Source: Solimonas fluminis (GTDB taxonomy: Bacteria; Pseudomonadota; Gammaproteobacteria; Nevskiales; Nevskiaceae). From it: a DNA stretch of 64,000 nt. Shown one piece after another: positions 38,691-46,749 of this stretch (the stretch's first letter is position 1; each line of letters begins with the position of its first letter). The notes under the pieces were generated by a model that ran no database searches, was not told where the DNA came from, and saw only the letters and a list, made by a program, of their open reading frames with translations. The DNA is taken from assembly GCF_002930645.1 (NCBI RefSeq), contig NZ_PSNW01000007.1:1-64000 (forward strand). The letters are read 5' to 3'. A program made the position numbers and the translations under genes.

Positions 38691-40106
38691 CTAGGGCCCG
38701 CAGTCCAGCGCGAGCTGGCCCAGGGTCCTCAGCGCGCGCAGCACGCGCCGGTCCTGCGGGTGGCCGTAGTTCAGGCGCAGGCAGTGCGCGTAGCGGTCGC
38801 GCGCGGAGAAGATCGCTCCGGGGGCGATGCTGATGCCCTGCCGGAGCGCCCGGCGGTGCAGTTCCAGGCTGTCGGTGCCGCGCGGCAGTTCCACCCAGAG
38901 GAAGTAACCGCCCTCCGGGCGCGTCACGCGCGTGCCCCGTGGAAAGAATTCGCGGATGGCGTTGATCATGGCATCGCGCTCCACGAACAGCGCATCGCGC
39001 AGGCGGCGCAGGTGGCGGTCGTAGCCGGCCCCTTCCAGGTAGTTGGCCAGGGCCAGCTGCGAGGGAATGGCGGCGGACAGCGTGGTGCCGAGCTTGAGCC
39101 GGCGCACCGCGGCGGCATGGCGCCCCGGAGCGGTCCAGCCGATGCGGTAGCCGGGGGCCAGGCACTTGGAGAACGAGGAGCAATGCAGCACGTTGCCGCT
39201 GCGGTCGAAGGCCTTGGCCGGCTTGGGCCGGGTGGAGGCGTAGTACAGTTCGCCGTAGACGTCGTCCTCGATCATCGGCACGCGGTAGCGCTCCAGCAGC
39301 GACACCAGCTGCTCCTTGCGCGCATCCGGCATCAGGGCACCGGTGGGATTCTGGAAATTGGGCATCAGCCAGCAGGCCGCCGGGCGCTGCTGGCGCAGCA
39401 CGGCTTCGAGTTCCGCCAGGTCGATGCCCTCGCCCGGGTGCGTCGCCACCTCGATGGCCCGCAGCCCCAGCCGCTCCAGCGCCTGCAGGGCGACGTAGAA
39501 GGTCGGCGATTCGATCACCACGGCATCGCCCGGGCGCGTCACCGCCTGCAGGCAGAGGTTCAGGCCCTCCATGGCGCCATCGGTGATCACCAGTTCGTCC
39601 GGGGCGATCTCCATGCCGTCGATGTGGTAGCGCAGCGAGATCTGCCGGCGCAGCTCCCAGTTGCCGGGGGCCAGGTCGGTCACGGTGCGCCAGGGGTCCA
39701 GGTGCCGCACGCTGCGGTTGAGCGAGCGGTACAGGCTCTGCAGGGGAAACAGCAGCGGACTGGGAAAGGCGGACCCCAGGGGCACGACGACGCGCTTCTG
39801 CACGGCGTCGAGCACCTCGAAGATGAGGTCGCCCTTCTTCACCGCGGTGGACACCGTGGCGGAACGCGACGCCGCAGGCTGCGGCGGATACGCCTGCGGC
39901 CGGCTGCCGACGTAGTAGCCGGAACGCTCGCGAGCCACGATCAGGCCGCGGGCCTCGAGCCAGTGATAGGCCTTCAGCACGGTGACGACGCTCAGGCCGC
40001 GGTGGCGCGAAGCCTCGCGCACGGAGGGCATGCGCTGCCCGGCCTTGAGGGCGCCGCGCTCGATCATCTCCGCCAGGTCTTCGGCGTAGGCCTTGTAGAG
40101 AGTCAT
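38691..40106 (-). CDS. MocR-type regulator (GntR HTH fused to class I aminotransferase)
   Basis: A 471-residue MocR/PdxR-type regulator. The N-terminal GntR winged helix covers residues 1-68 (MPSVREASRHRGLSVVTVLKAYHWLEARG) and the C-terminal aminotransferase fold about residues 100-465, with the PLP lysine Lys314 in SSFSKCLAPGYRIGW and the NPTG motif near residue 253. Such proteins use PLP or an amino compound as effector, for example PdxR on pyridoxal phosphate synthesis or GabR on GABA use. No obvious target operon is adjacent, so the regulated pathway is open. Confidence 0.9.
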   Translation of the reverse strand: MTLYKAYAEDLAEMIERGALKAGQRMPSVREASRHRGLSVVTVLKAYHWLEARGLIVARERSGYYVGSRPQAYPPQPAASRSATVSTAVKKGDLIFEVLDAVQKRVVVPLGSAFPSPLLFPLQSLYRSLNRSVRHLDPWRTVTDLAPGNWELRRQISLRYHIDGMEIAPDELVITDGAMEGLNLCLQAVTRPGDAVVIESPTFYVALQALERLGLRAIEVATHPGEGIDLAELEAVLRQQRPAACWLMPNFQNPTGALMPDARKEQLVSLLERYRVPMIEDDVYGELYYASTRPKPAKAFDRSGNVLHCSSFSKCLAPGYRIGWTAPGRHAAAVRRLKLGTTLSAAIPSQLALANYLEGAGYDRHLRRLRDALFVERDAMINAIREFFPRGTRVTRPEGGYFLWVELPRGTDSLELHRRALRQGISIAPGAIFSARDRYAHCLRLNYGHPQDRRVLRALRTLGQLALDCGP

Positions 40107-40170
40107 CCGCTCCGGGGTCGGGCCCCGCTGTCAGCCGCCAAGCCCCCAGTCTAGCGGATGGACCCCGGCG

Positions 40171-40413
40171 TCAGCGGCCGAAGACCTTGTCCAGCGCCTT
40201 GTTCAGGACCTTGTCGACGGCACGGTCCGTGGTCTGGTCGATCCGGTAGTCCACGGCGTTCTCCACGCGGTTCTGCTGGCGCTCGGCCTTCTCCGTCACC
40301 ACCTGGCCCACCTCGCCCACGACGCCGGGTGCGGGCTCGTTCTGCGCCTGCGCCGCCGTGACGCCGAAACCCAGCGCCAGGGCCAGGCAAAGAATGCTGC
40401 TGTTGTTGTTCAT
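40171..40413 (-). CDS. Small exported hypothetical protein
   Basis: An 80-residue protein with a clear signal peptide (residues 1-23, cleavage after AAQAQ or AQA) and a charged helical mature part (GEVGQVVTEKAERQQNRVENAVDYRIDQTTDRAVDKVLNKALDKVF). Family not recognised; similar short periplasmic proteins are common and uncharacterised. The start at 40413 was chosen for the signal peptide; the longer upstream frame is not protein-like. Confidence 0.65.
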   Translation of the reverse strand: MNNNSSILCLALALGFGVTAAQAQNEPAPGVVGEVGQVVTEKAERQQNRVENAVDYRIDQTTDRAVDKVLNKALDKVFGR

Positions 40414-40519
40414 GGACGCCCCGCAATACCCCAGTGGGCGGCAAGTATTCCGCCGGCATCGTCCGGGTGCCGTGCGCTGCCTCACGCTTCTGCAGTGCAC
40501 TGAGACGCGCCGCACAGCT

Positions 40520-41023
40520 TCAGCGCAGCACCAGCGGGGCGGCGACCTCCCAGGGAGCCAGCCGCGAGCCGTCCGCCTTGCGCGGCCCCACCGGCCAGTC
40601 CTCGCCGCCGTCGAACACCGCGCCCATGCGCCCGAAGCCCACGAAGCAGGCGGCCAGCGCACCGAGCTCGGCCAGCTCCGCCTCGCCCAGATGTTCCCGC
40701 AGGCGGTCGATCAGCGTGGCGTCGATGGAGAGGTGATCGGTGGCGAAGCGGTCGGCGAAGGCGAGCACGGCCTTTTCGGCGGCGCTCAGGTCCGGAGCCT
40801 CCTCGGGCCTCTCCAGCGAACAGACTGCGGCCCCGCTGAGCCCGTCGTCCAGCGCGGCACCGTAGCGGATCGACATGCAGGGCCGGCACTGGTTGTGGAA
40901 GGCGATGCGCAGGCGCAGGAGCTCGACCAGGCGCGGCCGCAGCTGCGTGCCCTGCCGGAGTTCGGCGCTGAAGGCCTGGATACGGAGGCTGAGTTCCTCG
41001 CGCCTGCTGGCGGTGCTGCTCAT
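40520..41023 (-). CDS. Carboxymuconolactone decarboxylase (AhpD-like) family protein
   Basis: A 167-residue AhpD-fold protein with the redox-type motif CRPCMSIRYG near residue 48 (Cys-x2-Cys and a nearby basic residue). Members act as alkylhydroperoxidase-like or gamma-carboxymuconolactone decarboxylase enzymes; the CxxC favours the peroxidase-like branch. GAGGAG precedes the ATG at 41023. Monocistronic by spacing; the substrate is not deducible. Confidence 0.82.
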   Translation of the reverse strand: MSSTASRREELSLRIQAFSAELRQGTQLRPRLVELLRLRIAFHNQCRPCMSIRYGAALDDGLSGAAVCSLERPEEAPDLSAAEKAVLAFADRFATDHLSIDATLIDRLREHLGEAELAELGALAACFVGFGRMGAVFDGGEDWPVGPRKADGSRLAPWEVAAPLVLR

Positions 41024-41145
41024 GGGCCGGCTCCTCGCTGAAGGGATCCCGGGGACATTGCAGCACTGCGCCCCGGCACGCCGCCTCATCCGTTTGCGCT
41101 GCGGCAAGACAGGGAACGGACCGAAGCCCGCTCCCCACCCTCGCT

Positions 41146-42567
41146 TCAGGCCGGCGGCAGGCACTCGCCGCGGTCGGACCCGAAGTTGCGGTAGCTGACC
41201 TTGGCGGTGTCGCCGTCCGCATCGGTGAAGAGCGTCATGTAGAGGACGCTGCCGCCCGGGCCGGAGTTGGCGCTGAAGAGCTCGATCTCGTTGCCCGGCG
41301 CGGCCCCCGGGAAGCTCGCGCCGTCCTTGATGGTGTAGCCGCCGTCCTGGTACTGCGCTTCCGAGATCGCCAGGCTGCCGAGCGTCATCGCCCCGTTGGC
41401 CGCCAGGGTGTAACCGGTGGCGCCGTTCAGGACCGGCGTTCCCGTCGCCGCGGCGCCGCAGTTCAGCGTCTGCGTACGTGCCAGGCTGCCGATCAGCGCC
41501 GACACGCTGAGGCTGCCCAGGCTGGCTTCGCCGCTGACGGCGGTGCAGCCGGGACCCTGCCCGGATGTCGAGGCTTGCCCGCTGGCCAGGTCGCCGTCGG
41601 CATTGAACTGCAGGCGGATGGACAAGCCGTCGGCACGCCGGATGACGATGGCCGGTGCGACGAAGTTGCTGCCGCTGAGTTCGATCGTGCCGCCTTGCCC
41701 GGCGCCCACCGCGACCGCGCCGTCCAGCCTGCTGCTGCCGTCGGCGGCGATCGCCACCGTCTTCGTGACAGGCCCGCCCTCGCTGGGGCAGGACAGCACG
41801 TAGTCGCCGGCGAAGACCGCGCCGATCTGCTGCGCCAGCGGGCCGGCCGGCTCGGGCTCCGGGTCTTCCGTCGGAGGCGGCAGGACATTGCCTTCGACAG
41901 GCCCGGTGAAGTCGGCGCGCAGCTGCGCGTAGCTGCGTCCCTCGTCGCGCAGCGCCTCGCCGAGGCGGTCCAGCAGGGCGTCGTAGGGATCGGTCGGTGT
42001 GCCGGGCTCCAGGGGCGACAGGAACGGATCGAAGCTGGCGGCGGGAGCCGGTACGGCATATCCGGCTCCCGCCAGATCGGCACGTAGGGCCGCGATGGCC
42101 CCGGGCAGGGCCGCCGCGGCGTCGGTCAGCCGGCTGGCGCCGCTGCCGTCGAACCAGGTATCGAGATTGCCACCGACGGCACGCGCCAGCGCCAGGTCGG
42201 TCAGCGGCGTGATGTTGACGATGATCACGCCTTCGCGTGTCGTGGCCAGTGAGTAGAAGGTGCTGGTGTTGGGCAGGCCGCCGGCGCTGCCGCCGGTGAT
42301 CCGTATCGCGCAGGGCAGCGAGGCCTCGGGCACGGCGGCGACATTCCAGCTGCCGTTGGCCGCGGCATCCACGCCATAGGCACCGCCGTCGGCGCAGCGC
42401 ACGCTGATGCGGCCGCCGGAGATCGCCGCGCCGACCGCGGCGACGCCGCTCACGGTCTTGGTCGGGGCCGGCGGCGGAGTGGTGTCCGGACCGCCGTCGT
42501 CCTTGTCGCTGCAGGCCGCGACCGAGGCCAGGCCCAGCAGCAGCAGGCCACGCAGGATCTTGCTCAC
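41146..42567 (-). CDS. Large predicted lipoprotein of unknown function
   Basis: A 473-residue lipoprotein. The signal peptide ends ASVAAC with the lipidated Cys near residue 19. A short Pro-rich linker leads into a carboxypeptidase-regulatory-like beta domain (TKTVSGVAAVGAAISGGRISVRCADG, about residues 36-130) and a long Gly/Ala-rich beta-strand part with scattered paired cysteines. Proteins of this style occur in Nevskiales-type genomes without known function. It is likely surface or periplasm exposed and transcribed alone. Confidence 0.75.
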   Translation of the reverse strand: MSKILRGLLLLGLASVAACSDKDDGGPDTTPPPAPTKTVSGVAAVGAAISGGRISVRCADGGAYGVDAAANGSWNVAAVPEASLPCAIRITGGSAGGLPNTSTFYSLATTREGVIIVNITPLTDLALARAVGGNLDTWFDGSGASRLTDAAAALPGAIAALRADLAGAGYAVPAPAASFDPFLSPLEPGTPTDPYDALLDRLGEALRDEGRSYAQLRADFTGPVEGNVLPPPTEDPEPEPAGPLAQQIGAVFAGDYVLSCPSEGGPVTKTVAIAADGSSRLDGAVAVGAGQGGTIELSGSNFVAPAIVIRRADGLSIRLQFNADGDLASGQASTSGQGPGCTAVSGEASLGSLSVSALIGSLARTQTLNCGAAATGTPVLNGATGYTLAANGAMTLGSLAISEAQYQDGGYTIKDGASFPGAAPGNEIELFSANSGPGGSVLYMTLFTDADGDTAKVSYRNFGSDRGECLPPA

Positions 42568-42732
42568 GTTCGCTCTCCCCGGGGAACCCGTTGATGGATG
42601 TGTCGCGACCCATCCCGTCCCTGGAAGCGGCGCACGATCACGCGGCCAGTATCATCCCCGCGATATCCACCGGCTGTGCGCCAGCGCACGCTTGCCCGGG
42701 AGCACGCCCCATTCAGGGGGTTCCTCCAGGCC

Positions 42733-43908
42733 TCAGCCCTGCAGTTCCGCCAGGCCCGTCTCGTACAGCGCCGCCACGAAGTCGGTCTGCGTGATCATGC
42801 CCACCAGCTTGCGCTCGGCGTTCACCACCGGGACGTGGTGCAGGCCGGCGTCGGACATCAGCGGCACCAGCTCGACGATGGGCGTGTCTTCGCGCACGCT
42901 CTGCACGCGCGCCGTCATGATCTGCCCCACCACTTCCTGCTTGTCGGTATGGGTGTGCGCGGTATAGGTCAGGAAGGCCCGCAGCCGCGATCCCAGCCCG
43001 CGCAGTTCCAGCGGATCGACATGACGCAGGAAATCGGAGCGCGTGACGATGCCGATCACATGCCGCCCGCGATCGATCACCGGCAAGGCCTGCACGGCGT
43101 GCTCGCGCATCAGCGACCAGGCTTCGGCCAGCTTGCTGCCGAACTCCACGGTGACGATGTCGCGCGCCATGATGTCGGCACAGCGCGTCTCGCCGAAGCG
43201 GCGGCGGTGGGCATGGCGCTCGGTGCGCAGGAACAGGTCTTCCAGATCGTCGGCACTGATGTCGAGCACCTGGTCATGGGCCTTCAGCACCGCCTGCAGG
43301 TCGGCACCGGTGAAGCCCAGGCGCGCGGTCGGCAGCTCGTCGGCGGTGTGGTGCGGATGCGGCACCGGAGGCTGCTGGGCGTGGGGGTAGCGGCGCCCGA
43401 CGGCGCGGTTGTAGGTCACCGCCGCCGCCACCAGCAGCAGGCTGTTCAGCATCACCGGCGCCAGTACGAAGCCGTAGCCCAGTTCCTGCACCTGGCTGCC
43501 GCCCAGGACCGCGGTCAGCGCCACCGCCCCGCTGGGCGGATGCAGGCAGTGCAGCGCGAACATGGCGCCGATCGCCAGGAAGATCGCCGCGGCCGCCGCC
43601 AGCACAGGGTCCGGGACGTAGCGCGCGCAGCTCACGCCGATCAGCCCGGCGATCAGGTTGCCGCCGAGCAGGGCCCAGGGCTGCGCCAGCGGGCTGGCCG
43701 GCAGCGCGAACAGCAGCACCGCGGACGCACCCATCGGCGCGATCAGCCAGGCGACGCCCGGAGTGGCGCCGAGGACGGCCGCGCTGCCCAGGCCGGCGAT
43801 CAGCACACCCAGCAAGGCACCGGCGCCGGAGCGCAGGCGCTCCGCCTGGCTGACCGTGGCGGCGGAGGGCAACAGGCTCCGCAGCCAGCCCGGCAACAGA
43901 TTTTCCAT
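42733..43908 (-). CDS. HPP family membrane protein with C-terminal CBS pair
   Basis: A 391-residue protein. The N-terminal HPP domain has about five membrane helices (residues 25-165; the signature is near residues 115-125, FALHCLHPPSGAVAL). A tandem CBS regulatory pair (about residues 235-380) has repeated RSDFLRHV and QTDFVAAL ends. Some plant and cyanobacterial HPP proteins transport nitrite; the CBS pair would sense nucleotides. It is divergent from a MarR regulator with an operator-like dyad between them, suggesting specific control by it. Confidence 0.87.
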   Translation of the reverse strand: MENLLPGWLRSLLPSAATVSQAERLRSGAGALLGVLIAGLGSAAVLGATPGVAWLIAPMGASAVLLFALPASPLAQPWALLGGNLIAGLIGVSCARYVPDPVLAAAAAIFLAIGAMFALHCLHPPSGAVALTAVLGGSQVQELGYGFVLAPVMLNSLLLVAAAVTYNRAVGRRYPHAQQPPVPHPHHTADELPTARLGFTGADLQAVLKAHDQVLDISADDLEDLFLRTERHAHRRRFGETRCADIMARDIVTVEFGSKLAEAWSLMREHAVQALPVIDRGRHVIGIVTRSDFLRHVDPLELRGLGSRLRAFLTYTAHTHTDKQEVVGQIMTARVQSVREDTPIVELVPLMSDAGLHHVPVVNAERKLVGMITQTDFVAALYETGLAELQG

Positions 43909-43940
43909 GGGGATTCAGGGACAATGAAGAGCCGCCCATT

Positions 43941-43960
43941 ACATCATGTTGTGATATATC
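43941..43960. promoter_or_regulatory. Putative MarR operator
   Basis: An AT-rich imperfect dyad (ATCAT-GTT-GTGAT, with an adjacent ATATA) sits in the 76-bp gap between the divergent HPP and MarR genes. This is the usual place and style for a MarR autoregulatory site. Confidence 0.5.
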
Positions 43961-43984
43961 GGCGCCACCGTCCGAGTTCCGCCC

Positions 43985-44413
43985 ATGCCCTCCTCCCCCA
44001 CCGCCCCGACGCCGCAGGACTACCAGGCCCTGTCCGAGTTCCGCTACCAGCTGCGCCGCTTCCTGCGCTTCAGCGAGGAGGCGGCGCAGGCCGAGGGCCT
44101 CACCGGCCTGCAGTACCAGCTGCTGCTGCACATCAAGGGCAATCCGGAGCGCGACTGGGCACTGGTGGGAGAACTGGCGGAGCGGCTGCAGATCCAGCAG
44201 CACGGTACCGTGGCGCTGGTGACGCGCTGCGAGACCGCGGGGCTGGTGCAGCGCGAGCGCAGCGAGGTCGACCGGCGCCAGGTGCAGGTGCGGCTCACGA
44301 CCAAGGGCGAGGCCTGCCTGAAGCGGCTGGCGGCGCTGCACCGCGCCCAGCTGCAGTCGCTGTCCGGAGTCTTCCGGGTGGCGCACATCTCGGCCTTCAA
44401 CGACAGGCTCTGA
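43985..44413 (+). CDS. MarR family transcriptional regulator
   Basis: A 142-residue winged-helix regulator. The DNA-binding core spans about residues 38-105 (LTGLQYQLLLHIKG, LAERLQIQQHGTVALVTRCETAGLVQRERSEVDRRQVQVRL), including the DRR wing turn. It is divergent from the HPP-CBS gene, its likely target. The ligand is unknown. A terminator hairpin at 44427-44452 ends the gene. Confidence 0.9.
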   Translation: MPSSPTAPTPQDYQALSEFRYQLRRFLRFSEEAAQAEGLTGLQYQLLLHIKGNPERDWALVGELAERLQIQQHGTVALVTRCETAGLVQRERSEVDRRQVQVRLTTKGEACLKRLAALHRAQLQSLSGVFRVAHISAFNDRL

Positions 44414-44426
44414 ACGCCGCAACGCA

Positions 44427-44452
44427 GAACGGGCCCGAAGGCCCGTTCCTTG
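44427..44452. terminator. Bidirectional terminator between marR-like and DUF2798 genes
   Basis: A perfect 9-bp stem GAACGGGCC/GGCCCGTTC closes a CGAA loop, followed by TTCCTT on the plus strand. It lies between convergent genes. Confidence 0.75.
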
Positions 44453-44466
44453 TCCGCGCTGGGCAT

Positions 44467-44742
44467 TCAGGGTTCCGTGCGTACCAGGCGCGCGGTGGCG
44501 CGGCGCACCAGCGGCAGCACCATCAGCAGCACCGGGAAGGCGACGATCCAGGACAGCGCCCAGGCGCTCATCCACAGCTGCAGGAAATGCGGCGCCAGGC
44601 CGATGCCGCGCAGCGTGCTGATCAGCGACACGATGCAGGTCATGATCACGGACAGCAGCAGGGGCATGACCAGGCTGGCGTAGCGCGCCGGCAGCTTGGG
44701 AACGCCGAAGGCGATGGTGTGATCTTGGGGTGAAGCGTTCAT
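44467..44742 (-). CDS. DUF2798 family small membrane protein
   Basis: A 91-residue protein with two membrane helices (about residues 20-42 and 55-78) and the DUF2798 pattern (PARYASLVMPLLLSVIMTCIVSLISTLR, then AWALSWIVAFPVLLMVLPLVRR). Function unknown in the family. Stand-alone gene; a sigma-54 promoter further upstream (44914) points the other way and does not serve it. Confidence 0.82.
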   Translation of the reverse strand: MNASPQDHTIAFGVPKLPARYASLVMPLLLSVIMTCIVSLISTLRGIGLAPHFLQLWMSAWALSWIVAFPVLLMVLPLVRRATARLVRTEP

Positions 44743-44913
44743 TGCAGTCTCCGTGATCCGGTCAGCCGGGCGCCATGGCTGCCGCAGGGCGGACGTGAAC
44801 GCTTACGACGGCCGGGGCCTCCGGCGGCGGCGCGCAGACTAGCGGCGACCGTCCGGCCCCGCAAGCCTCCCCCGCCCCGCGCACCGCCGCGGTGCAGGCT
44901 CGCGTCAAAATCT

Positions 44914-44929
44914 TGGCATACGGTTTGCT
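44914..44929 (+). promoter_or_regulatory. Sigma-54 promoter of the OmpA-cupredoxin unit
   Basis: TGGCAT-ACGGT-TTGCT matches the -24/-12 consensus (GG and GC ten bases apart). The predicted start at about 44940 falls exactly at the first base of the leader hairpin described at 44941-44981. Confidence 0.8.
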
Positions 44930-44940
44930 CATTTAAGTCC

Positions 44941-44981
44941 GGGCACTGCTGCCCCCGTGTTGTGCGGCCGATGACGTCCGC
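44941..44981 (+). ncRNA. ANTAR-type two-hairpin leader (leader D)
   Basis: Hairpin 1 is GGGC-ACUGCU-GCCC (44941-44954). Hairpin 2 is GCGGCC-GAUGAC-GUCCGC (44964-44981) with one C-U mismatch. Both have six-base loops with G at position 4, and 9 nt separate them, the same gap as in leader C. No strong terminator follows; an alternative stem (GCGACU/AGUCGC) would mask the ribosome site of the 54-aa gene. Confidence 0.6.
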
Positions 44982-45013
44982 GACTGTTCCGAGCTGTTCG
45001 CCAGGGAGTCGCC

Positions 45014-45178
45014 ATGTCAGAGCCTGTTCTCTTCCCCTTCATCGGATCCGCCATCGAGGTCATCGCCCTGCTGGGCCTCGGCCTCACGCTGCTGCTGCAG
45101 CTTCCGCGCTTTGCCCAGGGACTTCGCTCGGCCGCCGGCCGGCTGCGGGGCGACAGGCCGCGCACGCCGGTCCGCTGA
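45014..45178 (+). CDS. 54-residue single-helix membrane protein
   Basis: A small gene with a strong AGGGAG ribosome site 6 bp before the ATG. The product has one membrane helix (about residues 9-29, GSAIEVIALLGLGLTLLLQL) and a basic cytoplasmic-type tail (RLRGDRPRTPVR). Third codon positions are GC-rich, as in real genes here. It is the first gene behind the sigma-54 promoter at 44914 and ANTAR leader D, 41 bp before the OmpA-cupredoxin gene. No family recognised; a regulatory or assembly partner of the downstream protein is possible. Confidence 0.7.
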   Translation: MSEPVLFPFIGSAIEVIALLGLGLTLLLQLPRFAQGLRSAAGRLRGDRPRTPVR

Positions 45179-45219
45179 AGGCCCTGCCTTCAGTTCCGTA
45201 CACAAACAAAAGGGATGCC

Positions 45220-46668
45220 ATGCACCACCTCCACCTCCGCTTGAAGCCCCGCCTGATCCCCCTGCTGGCCGCCGCGATGTTCTGCGGCGCCGCGCAGGCG
45301 GACGACGACGACTACGACGACCGCTACTACCTGCTGCCGATGGCGTCCTACGTGCTGGCCGACGATGCGCGCCACACCGACGACGGCTACGGCGCGACCC
45401 TGGGCATCGGCAAGCGCATCACGCCGCGCTTCGAACTGGAACTGCGCGGCAACTACCTGAAGTACAAGGCAGACGATGTCGAGCGCGGGCCGCTGGGCGA
45501 AATACTCTGCGGCCTGGTGAACTGTCCGGAGCCGGACGACGTGGAGATCTACGCCGTCGGCGCCGCCGCCAACCTGTTCCTGACCCGCAACCTCTACCTC
45601 CATGGCGACGTCATGGGCGGCGACAGCACGCTGATGAACGCCGGCCTGGGCCTGCACCTGGGGGGCAGCGACGGCGGCTGGGGCCTGCGTGCCGAAGCGC
45701 TGTTCCACAGCGACGAGGGCGACTACGAGGAAACCCAGTTCAACCTGGGCCTGCACATTCCCCTGGGCAGCCGTGCCGCACCGAAAGAGGTCGTCGAGCC
45801 GGTGCAGGTGGTCCCGCCGGTGGAGACCGCGGCCGAGCCGGTGCCGCCGCCCGCCCCGCCCTGCGAGCTGCCGGGTCCCGGCCAGCCGATGACGCTGGAA
45901 GGCTGCAAGGCCGGGGACGTGATCGTGCTGCGGGGGGTCAACTTCGAGTTCGACAAGTCCAAGCTCACGGTCAATGCCAAGACGCTGCTCGACATGGTGG
46001 CGGACGCCCTGCTGGCGCGCACCGACATCAAGGTCGAGATCGACGGCCATACCGACGCCAAGGGCTCGGACGCCTACAACCAGAAGCTCTCGGAACGCCG
46101 TGCCCAGTCGGTGAAGGACTACCTCGGCAGCCGCGGCGTGGACCTGACGCGCATGGCCACCGTGGGCTTCGGCGAGAGCAAGCCGATCACCACCAACGAA
46201 ACCGACGAGGGTCGCGAGATCAATCGCCGCGTCGAACTCAAGGTGGTGGAGATCAACGGCGCCGCCGTGGTGACCTACGCCCCGACGCCGGAGGGCGGCA
46301 CCGAGGTGCAGATCGCCGAACCGGCACCCGCGCCGGCTGCCGCACCGCACGCGCATGCGGAAGAGCCGGTGCCGGAAACCGTGCTGGCCCCCGAACCGCC
46401 GCCGGCCCCCGCCGCCGCGGGGGGCAATGCCCAGGTCACGATCGGCATGATGGTGTTCGAGCCCAAGGAGATCACGGTCACGGCCGGCAGCACGGTGACC
46501 TGGCTCAACGACGACGGCTCCAACCACAACGTCGCCTTCAGCGACCAGCAGAGCGGCCGCCTGCGCAAGGGCGCCAGCTGGAGCCGCGTATTCACCACGC
46601 CGGGCGAGCATCCCTACCAGTGCTCGATCCACGGTGCCTCGATGTCCGGCAAGGTCATCGTCAAGTGA
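45220..46668 (+). CDS. OmpA-family protein with C-terminal cupredoxin domain
   Basis: A 482-residue outer-membrane protein. The signal peptide (residues 1-27) is followed by an OmpA-like beta barrel (about 30-190), a Pro-rich linker, an OmpA_C peptidoglycan-binding domain (about 240-360: FEFDKSKLT, IDGHTDAKGS, SERRAQSVKDYL), a second Pro/Ala linker and a plastocyanin-like cupredoxin domain (about 412-482). All four type-1 copper ligands are present: His436, Cys468, His471 and Met475. The cupredoxin fused to OmpA is unusual and points to an outer-membrane-tethered copper electron carrier. It lies behind a sigma-54 promoter and ANTAR leader, like the redox operons that follow. Confidence 0.87.
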   Translation: MHHLHLRLKPRLIPLLAAAMFCGAAQADDDDYDDRYYLLPMASYVLADDARHTDDGYGATLGIGKRITPRFELELRGNYLKYKADDVERGPLGEILCGLVNCPEPDDVEIYAVGAAANLFLTRNLYLHGDVMGGDSTLMNAGLGLHLGGSDGGWGLRAEALFHSDEGDYEETQFNLGLHIPLGSRAAPKEVVEPVQVVPPVETAAEPVPPPAPPCELPGPGQPMTLEGCKAGDVIVLRGVNFEFDKSKLTVNAKTLLDMVADALLARTDIKVEIDGHTDAKGSDAYNQKLSERRAQSVKDYLGSRGVDLTRMATVGFGESKPITTNETDEGREINRRVELKVVEINGAAVVTYAPTPEGGTEVQIAEPAPAPAAAPHAHAEEPVPETVLAPEPPPAPAAAGGNAQVTIGMMVFEPKEITVTAGSTVTWLNDDGSNHNVAFSDQQSGRLRKGASWSRVFTTPGEHPYQCSIHGASMSGKVIVK

Positions 46669-46691
46669 ACTGAACCGAATGGGGTGTGCTT

Positions 46692-46732
46692 TCCCGCGGC
46701 GGATGCCTCCCCTTCCGCCGCGGGATTTTTTT
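46692..46732. terminator. Strong terminator between OmpA-cupredoxin and apbE genes
   Basis: A perfect 12-bp stem (TCCCGCGGCGGA and its complement, 10-nt loop) is followed by seven T on the plus strand. It terminates the OmpA-cupredoxin transcript and faces the end of the convergent apbE operon. Confidence 0.9.
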
Positions 46733-46749
46733 GCCCGCGGCCCGCCCCT

